Shown here: positions 49,868 to 62,551 of the stretch, one piece after another
Position numbering within the stretch: position 1 is the stretch's first letter
How the letters are laid out: each line of letters starts with the position of its first letter
Source: Canna indica
Taxonomy: Eukaryota; Streptophyta; Magnoliopsida; Zingiberales; Cannaceae
Direction: 5' to 3'
NCBI GenBank assembly: GCA_034359265.1
Contig: CP136890.1
Coordinates: forward strand, 47,528,501-47,592,500
DNA length: 64,000 nt
The notes under the pieces: model-generated
Databases searched by the model: none
Told to the model about the DNA's origin: nothing
What the model saw: only the letters and a program-made list of their open reading frames with translations
Translations under genes and position numbers: made by a program

Positions 49868-50818
49868 TCAGAATGCTGAAGGAAGCCTACTGATTGAACT
49901 TTCGGGTATTGACTCGAAACGACCAGAAATCTGAGTCCTGGGCGACTCCAGATCATTCACTGTGATGGGAGAAGTTGTTAATCGAGTAATTTTTGACCGA
50001 CTAATGCAAAGAATTACACGCTTTTTCGAACAGAATGCTGAACGAAGCCTACTGATTGAACTTTCGGGTATCGACTTGAAACGACTAGAAATCTGAGTCC
50101 CGGGCGACTCCAGATCATTCACTGTGATGGGAGAAGTTGTTAATCGAGTTATTTTTGACCGACTAATGCAAAGAATTACACGCTTTTTCGAACAGAATGC
50201 TGAAAGAAGCCTACTAATTGAATTTTCGAGTATCGACTTGAAAAGACCAGAAATCTGAGTCCCGGGCGACTCCAGATCATTCACTGTGATGGGAGATGTT
50301 GTTAATCGAGTTATTTTTGACCGACTAATGCAAAGAATTACACGCTTTTCGAATAGAATGCTGAACGAAGCCTACTGATTGAACTTTCGGGTATCGACTC
50401 GAAACGACCAGAAATCTGAGTCCCGGGCGACTCCAGATCATTCACTGTGATGGGAGAAGTTGTTAATCGAGTTATTTTTGACAGACTAATGCAAAGAATT
50501 GCAAGATTTTTCGAATAGAATCTTGAACTTTCGGGTATCGACTCGAAACGACCAGAAATCTGAGTCCCGGGCGACTCCAGATCATTCACTGTGATGGGAG
50601 ATGTTGTTAATCGAGTTATTTTTGACCGACTAATGCAAAGAATTACACGCTTTTCGATCAGAATGCTGAACGAAGCCTACTGATTGAATTTTCGGGTATC
50701 GACTCGAAAAGACCAGAAATCTGAGTCCCGGGCGACTCCAGATCATTCACTGTGATGGGAGATGTTGTTAATCGAGTTATTTTTGACCGACTAATGCAAA
50801 GAATTACACGCTTTTCGA
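49868..50818. repeat. 951-bp block
   Basis: This is a six-monomer block one base shorter than the 952-bp standard. The monomer near 50345 carries CGAATAGAATGCTG and is followed directly by a 144-bp monomer; the full-length monomer usually between them is missing. Confidence 0.84.
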
Positions 50819-52253
50819 TCAGAATGCTGAAGGAAGCCTACTGATTGAACTTTCGGGTATTGACTCGAAACGACCAGAAATCTGAGTCCTGGGCGACTCC
50901 AGATCATTCACTGTGATGGGAGAAGTTGTTAATCGAGTAATTTTTGACCGACTAATGCAAAGAATTACACGCTTTTTCGAACAGAATGCTGAACGAAGCC
51001 TACTGATTGAACTTTCGGGTATCGACTTGAAACGACTAGAAATCTGAGTCCCGGGCGACTCCAGATCATTCACTGTGATGGGAGAAGTTGTTAATCGAGT
51101 TATTTTTGACCGACTAATGCAAAGAATTACACGCTTTTTCGAACAGAATGCTGAAAGAAGCCTACTAATTGAATTTTCGAGTATCGACTTGAAAAGACCA
51201 GAAATCTGAGTCCCGGGCGACTCCAGATCATTCACTGTGATGGGAGATGTTGTTAATCGAGTTATTTTTGACCGACTAATGCAAAGAATTACACGCTTTT
51301 CGAATAGAATGCTGAACGAAGCCTACTGATTGAACTTTCGGGTATCGACTCGAAACGACCAGAAATCTGAGTCCCGGGCGACTCCAGAACATTCACTGTG
51401 ATGGGAGAAGTTGTTAATCGAGTTATTTTTGACCGACTAATGCAAAGAATTACACGCTTTTTCGAACAGAATGCTGAAAGAAGCCTACTAATTGAATTTT
51501 CGAGTATCGACTTGAAAAGACCAGAAATCTGAGTCCCGGGCGACTCCAGATCATTCACTGTGATGGGAGATGTTGTTAATCGAGTTATTTTTGACCGACT
51601 AATGCAAAGAATTACACGCTTTTCGAACAGAATGCTGAACGAAGCCTACTGATTGAACTTTCGGGTATCGACTCGAAACGACCAGAAATCTGAGTCCCGG
51701 GCGACTCCAGAACATTCACTGTGATGGGAGAAGTTGTTAATCGAGTTATTTTTGACCGACTAATGCAAAGAATTACACGCTTTTTCGAACAGAATGCTGA
51801 AAGAAGCCTACTGATTGAATTTCGGGTATCGACTCGAAAAGACCAGAAATCTGAGTCCCGGGCGACTCCAGATCATTCACTGTGATGGGAGAAGTTGTTA
51901 ATCGAGTTATTTTTGACAGACTAATGCAAAGAATTGCAAGATTTTTCGAATAGAATCTTGAACTTTCGGGTATCGACTCGAAACGACCAGAAATCTGAGT
52001 CCCGGGCGACTCCAGATCATTCACTGTGATGGGAGATGTTGTTAATCGAGTTATTTTTGACCGACTAATGCAAAGAATTACACGCTTTTCGATCAGAATG
52101 CTGAACGAAGCCTACTGATTGAATTTTCGGGTATCGACTCGAAAAGACCAGAAATCTGAGTCCCGGGCGACTCCAGATCATTCACTGTGATGGGAGATGT
52201 TGTTAATCGAGTTATTTTTGACCGACTAATGCAAAGAATTACACGCTTTTCGA
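50819..52253. repeat. 1435-bp block, copy 2
   Basis: Sister of 47321-48755 at offset 3498. All visible landmarks, including CGAATAGAATGCTG near 51301 and GAATTTCGGG near 51818, are in register. Confidence 0.86.
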
Positions 52254-54317
52254 TCAGAATGCTGAAGGAAGCCTACTGATTGAACTTTCGGGTATTGACT
52301 CGAAACGACCAGAAATCTGAGTCCTGGGCGACTCCAGATCATTCACTGTGATGGGAGAAGTTGTTAATCGAGTAATTTTTGACCGACTAATGCAAAGAAT
52401 TACACGCTTTTTCGAACAGAATGCTGAACGAAGCCTACTGATTGAACTTTCGGGTATCGACTTGAAACGACTAGAAATCTGAGTCCCGGGCGACTCCAGA
52501 TCATTCACTGTGATGGGAGAAGTTGTTAATCGAGTTATTTTTGACCGACTAATGCAAAGAATTACACGCTTTTTCGAACAGAATGCTGAAAGAAGCCTAC
52601 TAATTGAATTTTCGAGTATCGACTTGAAAAGACCAGAAATCTGAGTCCCGGGCGACTCCAGATCATTCACTGTGATGGGAGATGTTGTTAATCGAGTTAT
52701 TTTTGACCGACTAATGCAAAGAATTACACGCTTTTCGAACAGAATGCTGAACGAAGCCTACTGATTGAACTTTCGGGTATCGACTCGAAACGACCAGAAA
52801 TCTGAGTCCCGGGCGACTCCAGAACATTCACTGTGATGGGAGAAGTTGTTAATCGAGTTATTTTTGACCGACTAATGCAAAGAATTACACGCTTTTTCGA
52901 ACAGAATGCTGAAAGAAGCCTACTGATTGAATTTTCGGGTATCGACTCGAAAAGACCAGAAATCTGAGTCCCGGGCGACTCCAGATCATTCACTGTGATG
53001 GGAGAAGTTGTTAATCGAGTTATTTTTGACAGACTAATGCAAAGAATTGCAAGATTTTTCGAATAGAATCTTGAACTTTCGGGTATCGACTCGAAACGAC
53101 CAGAAATCTGAGTCCCGGGCGACTCCAGATCATTCACTGTGATGGGAGATGTTGTTAATCGAGTTATTTTTGACCGACTAATGCAAAGAATTACACGCTT
53201 TTCGATCAGAATGCTTAACGATGCCTACTGATTGAACTTTCGGGTATTGACTCGAAACGACCAGAAATCTGAGTCCTGGGCGACTCCAGATCATTCACTG
53301 TGATGGGAGAAGTTGTTAATCGAGTAATTTTTGACCGACTAATGCAAAGAATTACACGCTTTTTCGAACAGAATGCTGAACGAAGCCTACTGATTGAACT
53401 TTCGGGTATCGACTCGAAACGACTAGAAATCTGAGTCCCGGGCGACTCCAGAACATTCACTGTGATGGGAGAAGTTGTTAATCGAGTTATTTTTGACCGA
53501 CTAATGCAAAGAATTACACGCTTTTTCGAACAGAATGCTGAAAGAAGCCTACTAATTGAATTTTCGAGTATCGACTTGAAAAGACCAGAAATCTGAGTCC
53601 CGGGCGACTCCAGATCATTCACTGTGATGGGAGATGTTGTTAATCGAGTTATTTTTGACCGACTAATGCAAAGAATTACACGCTTTTCGAACAGAATGCT
53701 GAACGAAGCCTACTGATTGAACTTTCGGGTATCGACTCGAAACGACCAGAAATCTGAGTCCCGGGCGACTCCAGAACATTCACTGTGATGGGAGAAGTTG
53801 TTAATCGAGTTATTTTTGACCGACTAATGCAAAGAATTACACGCTTTTTCGAACAGAATGCTGAAAGAAGCCTACTGATTGAATTTCGGGTATCGACTCG
53901 AAAAGACCAGAAATCTGAGTCCCGGGCGACTCCAGATCATTCACTGTGATGGGAGAAGTTGTTAATCGAGTTATTTTTGACAGACTAATGCAAAGAATTG
54001 CAAGATTTTTCGAATAGAATCTTGAACTTTCGGGTATCGACTCGAAACGACCAGAAATCTGAGTCCCGGGCGACTCCAGATCATTCACTGTGATGGGAGA
54101 TGTTGTTAATCGAGTTATTTTTGACCGACTAATGCAAAGAATTACACGCTTTTCGATCAGAATGCTGAACGAAGCCTACTGATTGAATTTTCGGGTATCG
54201 ACTCGAAAAGACCAGAAATCTGAGTCCCGGGCGACTCCAGATCATTCACTGTGATGGGAGATGTTGTTAATCGAGTTATTTTTGACCGACTAATGCAAAG
54301 AATTACACGCTTTTCGA
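52254..54317. repeat. 2064-bp block pair (952 + 1112), copy 2
   Basis: Sister of 45257-47320 at offset 6997. The second half starts at about 53206 with the GCTTAACGATGCC variant shared with 46209. Confidence 0.87.
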
Positions 54318-55269
54318 TCAGAATGCTGAAGGAAGCCTACTGATTGAACTTTCGGGTATTGACTCGAAACGACCAGAAATCTGAGTCCTGGGCGACTCCA
54401 GATCATTCACTGTGATGGGAGAAGTTGTTAATCGAGTAATTTTTGACCGACTAATGCAAAGAATTACACGCTTTTTCGAACAGAATGCTGAACGAAGCCT
54501 ACTGATTGAACTTTCGGGTATCGACTCGAAACGACTAGAAATCTGAGTCCCGGGCGACTCCAGATCATTCACTGTGATGGGAGAAGTTGTTAATCGAGTT
54601 ATTTTTGACCGACTAATGCAAAGAATTACACGCTTTTTCGAACAGAATGCTGAAAGAAGCCTACTAATTGAATTTTCGAGTATCGACTTGAAAAGACCAG
54701 AAATCTGAGTCCCGGGCGACTCCAGATCATTCACTGTGATGGGAGATGTTGTTAATCGAGTTATTTTTGACCGACTAATGCAAAGAATTACACGCTTTTC
54801 GAACAGAATGCTGAACGAAGCCTACTGATTGAACTTTCGGGTATCGACTCGAAACGACCAGAAATCTGAGTCCCGGGCGACTCCAGAACATTCACTGTGA
54901 TGGGAGAAGTTGTTAATCGAGTTATTTTTGACCGACTAATGCAAAGAATTACACGCTTTTTCGAACAGAATGCTGAAAGAAGCCTACTGATTGAATTTTC
55001 GGGTATCGACTCGAAAAGACCAGAAATCTGAGTCCCGGGCGACTCCAGATCATTCACTGTGATGGGAGAAGTTGTTAATCGAGTTATTTTTGACAGACTA
55101 ATGCAAAGAATTGCAAGATTTTTCGAATAGAATCTTGAACTTTCGGGTATCGACTCGAAACGACCAGAAATCTGAGTCCCGGGCGACTCCAGATCATTCA
55201 CTGTGATGGGAGATGTTGTTAATCGAGTTATTTTTGACCGACTAATGCAAAGAATTACACGCTTTTCGA
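54318..55269. repeat. 952-bp hexamer HOR, copy 1 of the clean run
   Basis: The six monomers are three full-length (block-start CGATCAG type; CGACTAG type; TTCGAGTATCGACTTG type), one CGCTTTTCGAACAG 161-bp type, one GAAAGAAGCC full-length type and one 144-bp type. Counting the T loss at the next block start, 2 x 161 + 3 x 162 + 144 = 952. This is the simplest form of the unit from which the larger blocks of the right half can be described. Confidence 0.88.
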
Positions 55270-56221
55270 TCAGAATGCTGAACGATGCCTACTGATTGAA
55301 CTTTCGGGTATTGACTCGAAACGACCAGAAATCTGAGTCCTGGGCGACTCCAGATCATTCACTGTGATGGGAGAAGTTGTTAATCGAGTAATTTTTGACC
55401 GACTAATGCAAAGAATTACACGCTTTTTCGAACAGAATGCTGAACGAAGCCTACTGATTGAACTTTCGGGTATCGACTCGAAACGACTAGAAATCTGAGT
55501 CCCGGGCGACTCCAGATCATTCACTGTGATGGGAGAAGTTGTTAATCGAGTTATTTTTGACCGACTAATGCAAAGAATTACACGCTTTTTCGAACAGAAT
55601 GCTGAAAGAAGCCTACTAATTGAATTTTCGAGTATCGACTTGAAAAGACCAGAAATCTGAGTCCCGGGCGACTCCAGATCATTCACTGTGATGGGAGATG
55701 TTGTTAATCGAGTTATTTTTGACCGACTAATGCAAAGAATTACACACTTTTCGAACAGAATGCTGAACGAAGCCTACTGATTGAACTTTCGGGTATCGAC
55801 TCGAAACGACCAGAAATCTGAGTCCCGGGCGACTCCAGAACATTCACTGTGATGGGAGAAGTTGTTAATCGAGTTATTTTTGACCGACTAATGCAAAGAA
55901 TTACACGCTTTTTCGAACAGAATGCTGAAAGAAGCCTACTGATTGAATTTTCGGGTATCGACTCGAAAAGACCAGAAATCTGAGTCCCGGGCGACTCCAG
56001 ATCATTCACTGTGATGGGAGAAGTTGTTAATCGAGTTATTTTTGACAGACTAATGCAAAGAATTGCAAGATTTTTCGAATAGAATCTTGAACTTTCGGGT
56101 ATCGACTCGAAACGACCAGAAATCTGAGTCCCGGGCGACTCCAGATCATTCACTGTGATGGGAGATGTTGTTAATCGAGTTATTTTTGACCGACTAATGC
56201 AAAGAATTACACGCTTTTCGA
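55270..56221. repeat. 952-bp hexamer HOR, copy 2
   Basis: The same six-monomer order as the preceding copy at offset 952. The block-start monomer has GAACGATGCC instead of GAAGGAAGCC. CACACTTTTCG near 55743 is a private change. Confidence 0.88.
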
Positions 56222-57335
56222 TCAGAATGCTGAACGATGCCTACTGATTGAACTTTCGGGTATTGACTCGAAACGACCAGAAATCTGAGTCCTGGGCGAC
56301 TCCAGATCATTCACTGTGATGGGAGAAGTTGTTAATCGAGTAATTTTTGACCGACTAATGCAAAGAATTACACGCTTTTTCGAACAGAATGCTGAACGAA
56401 GCCTACTGATTGAACTTTCGGGTATCGACTCGAAACGACTAGAAATCTGAGTCCCGGGCGACTCCAGATCATTCACTGTGATGGGAGAAGTTGTTAATCG
56501 AGTTATTTTTGACCGACTAATGCAAAGAATTACACGCTTTTTCGAACAGAATGCTGAAAGAAGCCTACTAATTGAATTTTCGAGTATCGACTTGAAAAGA
56601 CCAGAAATCTGAGTCCCGGGCGACTCCAGATCATTCACTGTGATGGGAGATGTTGTTAATCGAGTTATTTTTGACCGACTAATGCAAAGAATTACACGCT
56701 TTTCGAACAGAATGCTGAACGAAGCCTACTGATTGAACTTTCGGGTATCGACTCGAAACGACCAGAAATCTGAGTCCCGGGCGACTCCAGAACATTCACT
56801 GTGATGGGAGAAGTTGTTAATCGAGTTATTTTTGACCGACTAATGCAAAGAATTACACGCTTTTTCGAACAGAATGCTGAAAGAAGCCTACTGATTGAAT
56901 TTTCGGGTATCGACTCGAAAAGACCAGAAATCTGAGTCCCGGGCGACTCCAGATCATTCACTGTGATGGGAGAAGTTGTTAATCGAGTTATTTTTGACAG
57001 ACTAATGCAAAGAATTGCAAGATTTTTCGAATAGAATCTTGAACTTTCGGGTATCGACTCGAAACGACCAGAAATCTGAGTCCCGGGCGACTCCAGATCA
57101 TTCACTGTGATGGGAGAAGTTGTTAATCGAGTTATTTTTGACCGACTAATGCAAAGAATTACACGCTTTTTCGAACAGAATGCAGAAAGAAGCCTACTGA
57201 TTGAATTTTCGGGTATCGACTCGGAACGACCAGAAATCTGAGTCCCGTGCGACTCCAGATCATTCACTGTGATGGGAGAAGTTGTTAATCGAGTTATTTT
57301 TGACCGACTAATGCAAAGAATTACACGCTTTTCGA
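56222..57335. repeat. 1114-bp block (hexamer plus one monomer)
   Basis: The hexamer order is followed by one extra 162-bp monomer marked GCAGAAAGAAGCC, TCGGAACGACC and CCCGTGCGAC (57181-57252). 1114 - 952 = 162. Confidence 0.87.
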
Positions 57336-60300
57336 TCAGAATGCTGAACGATGCCTACTGATTGAACTTTCGGGTATTGACTCGAAACGACCAGAAATCT
57401 GAGTCCTGGGCGACTCCAGATCATTCACTGTGATGGGAGAAGTTGTTAATCGAGTAATTTTTGACCGACTAATGCAAAGAATTACACGCTTTTTCGAACA
57501 GAATGCTGAACGAAGCCTACTGATTGAACTTTCGGGTATCGACTCGAAACGACTAGAAATCTGAGTCCCGGGCGACTCCAGATCATTCACTGTGATGGGA
57601 GAAGTTGTTAATCGAGTTATTTTTGACCGACTAATGCAAAGAATTACACGCTTTTTCGAACAGAATGCTGAAAGAAGCCTACTAATTGAATTTTCGAGTA
57701 TCGACTTGAAAAGACCAGAAATCTGAGTCCCGGGCGACTCCAGATCATTCACTGTGATGGGAGATGTTGTTAATCGAGTTATTTTTGACCGACTAATGCA
57801 AAGAATTACACGCTTTTCGAACAGAATGTTGAACGAAGCCTACTGATTGAACTTTCGGGTATCGACTCGAAACGACCAGAAATCTGAGTCCCGGGCGACT
57901 CCAGAACATTCACTGTGATGGGAGAAGTTGTTAATCGAGTTATTTTTGACCGACTAATGCAAAGAATTACACGGTTTTTCGAACAGAATGCTGAAAGAAG
58001 CCTACTGATTGAATTTTCGGGTATCGACTCGAAAAGACCAGAAATCTGAGTCCCGGGCGACTCCAGATCATTCACTGTGATGGGAGAAGTTGTTAATCGA
58101 GTTATTTTTGACAGACTAATGCAAAGAATTGCAAGATTTTTCGAATAGAATCTTGAACTTTCGGGTATCGACTCGAAACGACCAGAAATCTGAGTCCCGG
58201 GCGACTCCAGATCATTCACTGTGATGGGAGAAGTTGTTAATCGAGTTATTTTTGACCGACTAATGCAAAGAATTAGACGCTTTTTCGAACAGAATGCTGA
58301 ACGATGCCTACTGATTGAACTTTCGGGTATCGACTCGAAACGACCAGAAATCTGAGTCCCGGGCGACTCCAGATCATTCACTGTGATGGGAGAAGTTGTT
58401 AATCGAGTTATTTTTGACTGACTAATGCAAAGAATTACACGCTTTTTCAAACAGAATGCTGAACGAAGCCTACTGATTGAATTTTCGAGTATCGACTCGA
58501 AAAGACCAGAAATCTGAGTCCCGGGCGACTCCAGAACATTCACTGTGATGGGAGAAGTTGTTAATCGAGTTATTTTTGACCGACTAATGCAAAGAATTAC
58601 ACGGTTTTTCGAACAGAATGCTGAAAGAAGCCTACTGATTGAATTTTCGGGTATCGACTCGAAAAGACCAGAAATCTGAGTCCCGGGCGACTCCAGATCA
58701 TTCACTGTGATGGGAGAAGTTGTTAATCGAGTTATTTTTGACAGACTAATGCAAAGAATTGCAAGATTTTTCGAATAGAATCTTGAACTTTCGGGTATCG
58801 ACTCGAAACGACCAGAAATCTGAGTCCCGGGCGACTCCAGATCATTCACTGTGATGGGAGAAGTTGTTAATCGAGTTATTTTTGACCGACTAATGCAAAG
58901 AATTACACGCTTTTTCGAACAGAATGCAGAAAGAAGCCTACTGATTGAATTTTCGGGTATCGACTCGGAACGACCAGAAATCTGAGTCCCGTGCGACTCC
59001 AGATCATTCACTGTGATGGGAGAAGTTGTTAATCGAGTTATTTTTGACCGACTAATGCAAAGAATTACACGCTTTTTCGAACAGAATGCTGAACGATGCC
59101 TACTGATTGAACTTTCGGGTATCGACTCGAAACGACCAGAAATCTGAGTCCCGGGCGACTCCAGATCATTCACTGTGATGGGAGATGTTGTTAATCGAGT
59201 TATTTTTGACAGACTAATGCAAAGAATTGCAAGATTTTTCGAATAGAATCTTGAACTTTCGGGTATCGACTCGAAACGACCAGAAATCTGAGTCCCGGGC
59301 GACTCCAGATCATTCACTGTGATGGGAGAAGTTGTTAATCGAGTTATTTTTGACCGACTAATGCAAAGAATTACACGCTTTTTCGAACAGAATGCAGAAA
59401 GAAGCCTACTGATTGAATTTTCGGGTATCGACTCGAAACGACCAGAAATCTGAGTCTCGGGCGACTCCAGAACATTCACTGTGATGGGAGAAGTTGTTAA
59501 TCGAGTTATTTTTGACCGACTAATGCAAAGAATTACACGCTTTTTCGAACAGAATGCTGAACGATGCCTACTGATTGAACTTTCGGGTATCGACTCGAAA
59601 CGACCAGAAATCTGAGTCCCGGGCGACTCCAGATCATTCACTGTGATGGGAGATGTTGTTAATCGAGTTATTTTTGACAGACTAATGCAAAGAATTGCAA
59701 GATTTTTCGAATAGAATCTTGAACTTTCGGGTATCGACTCGAAACGACCAGAAATCTGAGTCCCGGGCGACTCCAGATCATTCACTGTGATGGGAGAAGT
59801 TGTTAATCGAGTTATTTTTGACCGACTAATGCAAAGAATTACACGCTTTTTCGAACAGAATGCAGAAAGAAGCCTACTGATTGAATTTTCGGGTATCGAC
59901 TCGAAACGACCAGAAATCTGAGTCCCGGGTGACTCCAGATCATTCACTGTGATGGGAGAAGTTGTTAATCGAGTTATTTTTGACTGACTAATGCAAAGAA
60001 TTACACGCTTTTTCGAACAGAATGCTGAACGAAGCCTACTGATTGAATTTTCGGGTATCGACTCGAAAAGACCAGAAATCTGAGTCCCGGGCGACTCCAG
60101 ATCATTCACTGTGATGGGAGAAGTTGTTAATCGAGTTATTTTTGACTGACTAATGCAAAGAATTACACGCTTTTTCGAACAGAATGCTGAACGAAGCCTA
60201 CTGATTGAATTTTCGGGTATCGACTCGAAAAGACCAGAAATCTGAGTCCCGGGCGACTCCAGATCATTCACTGTGATGGGAGATGTTGTTAATCGAGTTA

Positions 60301-60339
60301 TTTCTGACCGACTAATGCAAAGAATTACACGCTCTTCGA
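57336..60339. repeat. 3004-bp block
   Basis: The block begins like a hexamer and is extended by monomers with ACACGGTTTTTC, ATTAGACGC, TTCAAACAG and GACTGAC variants. Two internal stretches near 57.95 and 58.59 kb repeat the ACACGGTTTTTC monomer. It aligns with 60340-62551 at offset 3004. Confidence 0.86.
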
Positions 60340-62551
60340 TCAGAATGCTGAAGGAAGCCTACTGATTGAACTTTCGGGTATTGACTCGAAACGACCAGAA
60401 ATCTGAGTCCTGGGCGACTCCAGATCATTCACTGTGATGGGAGAAGTTGTTAATCGAGTAATTTTTGACCGACTAATGCAAAGAATTACACGCTTTTTCG
60501 AACAGAATGCTGAACGAAGCCTACTGATTGAACTTTCGGGTATCGACTCGAAACGACTAGAAATCTGAGTCCCGGGCGACTCCAGATCATTCACTGTGAT
60601 GGGAGAAGTTGTTAATCGAGTTATTTTTGACCGACTAATGCAAAGAATTACACGCTTTTTCGAACAGAATGCTGAAAGAAGCCTACTAATTGAATTTTCG
60701 AGTATCGACTTGAAAAGACCAGAAATCTGAGTCCCGGGCGACTCCAGATCATTCACTGTGATGGGAGATGTTGTTAATCGAGTTATTTTTGACCGACTAA
60801 TGCAAAGAATTACACGCTTTTCGAACAGAATGTTGAACGAAGCCTACTGATTGAACTTTCGGGTATCGACTCGAAACGACCAGAAATCTGAGTCCCGGGC
60901 GACTCCAGAACATTCACTGTGATGGGAGAAGTTGTTAATCGAGTTATTTTTGACCGACTAATGCAAAGAATTACACGGTTTTTCGAACAGAATGCTGAAA
61001 GAAGCCTACTGATTGAATTTTCGGGTATCGACTCGAAAAGACCAGAAATCTGAGTCCCGGGCGACTCCAGATCATTCACTGTGATGGGAGAAGTTGTTAA
61101 TCGAGTTATTTTTGACAGACTAATGCAAAGAATTGCAAGATTTTTCGAATAGAATCTTGAACTTTCGGGTATCGACTCGAAACGACCAGAAATCTGAGTC
61201 CCGGGCGACTCCAGATCATTCACTGTGATGGGAGAAGTTGTTAATCGAGTTATTTTTGACCGACTAATGCAAAGAATTAGACGCTTTTTCGAACAGAATG
61301 CTGAACGATGCCTACTGATTGAACTTTCGGGTATCGACTCGAAACGACCAGAAATCTGAGTCCCGGGCGACTCCAGATCATTCACTGTGATGGGAGAAGT
61401 TGTTAATCGAGTTATTTTTGACTGACTAATGCAAAGAATTACACGCTTTTTCAAACAGAATGCTGAACGAAGCCTACTGATTGAATTTTCGAGTATCGAC
61501 TCGAAAAGACCAGAAATCTGAGTCCCGGGCGACTCCAGAACATTCACTGTGATGGGAGAAGTTGTTAATCGAGTTATTTTTGACCGACTAATGCAAAGAA
61601 TTACACGGTTTTTCGAACAGAATGCTGAAAGAAGCCTACTGATTGAATTTTCGGGTATCGACTCGAAAAGACCAGAAATCTGAGTCCCGGGCGACTCCAG
61701 ATCATTCACTGTGATGGGAGAAGTTGTTAATCGAGTTATTTTTGACAGACTAATGCAAAGAATTGCAAGATTTTTCGAATAGAATCTTGAACTTTCGGGT
61801 ATCGACTCGAAACGACCAGAAATCTGAGTCCCGGGCGACTCCAGATCATTCACTGTGATGGGAGAAGTTGTTAATCGAGTTATTTTTGACCGACTAATGC
61901 AAAGAATTACACGCTTTTTCGAACAGAATGCAGAAAGAAGCCTACTGATTGAATTTTCGGGTATCGACTCGGAACGACCAGAAATCTGAGTCCCGTGCGA
62001 CTCCAGATCATTCACTGTGATGGGAGAAGTTGTTAATCGAGTTATTTTTGACCGACTAATGCAAAGAATTACACGCTTTTTCGAACAGAATGCTGAACGA
62101 TGCCTACTGATTGAACTTTCGGGTATCGACTCGAAACGACCAGAAATCTGAGTCCCGGGCGACTCCAGATCATTCACTGTGATGGGAGATGTTGTTAATC
62201 GAGTTATTTTTGACAGACTAATGCAAAGAATTGCAAGATTTTTCGAATAGAATCTTGAACTTTCGGGTATCGACTCGAAACGACCAGAAATCTGAGTCCC
62301 GGGCGACTCCAGATCATTCACTGTGATGGGAGAAGTTGTTAATCGAGTTATTTTTGACCGACTAATGCAAAGAATTACACGCTTTTTCGAACAGAATGCA
62401 GAAAGAAGCCTACTAATTGAATTTTCGGGTATCGACTCGAAACGACCAGAAATCTGAGTCCCGTGCGACTCCAGATCATTCACTGTGATGGGAGAAGTTG
62501 TTAATCGAGTTATTTTTGACCGACTAATGCAAAGAATTACACGCTTTTCGA
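60340..62551. repeat. 2212-bp block, shortened sister of the 3004-bp block
   Basis: The block aligns with 57336 onward at offset 3004 through the CCCGTGCGAC marker (58989 with about 61993). It then lacks 792 bp, exactly 4 x 162 + 144, that is five whole monomers. Confidence 0.87.

Noticed and set aside
57806..60271. 821-codon minus-strand open frame as a gene
   Set aside because: It has the same repeat content and frame as the others. Its sister copy at 60810-62483 is shorter by exactly five monomers, as for a satellite and not a conserved protein.
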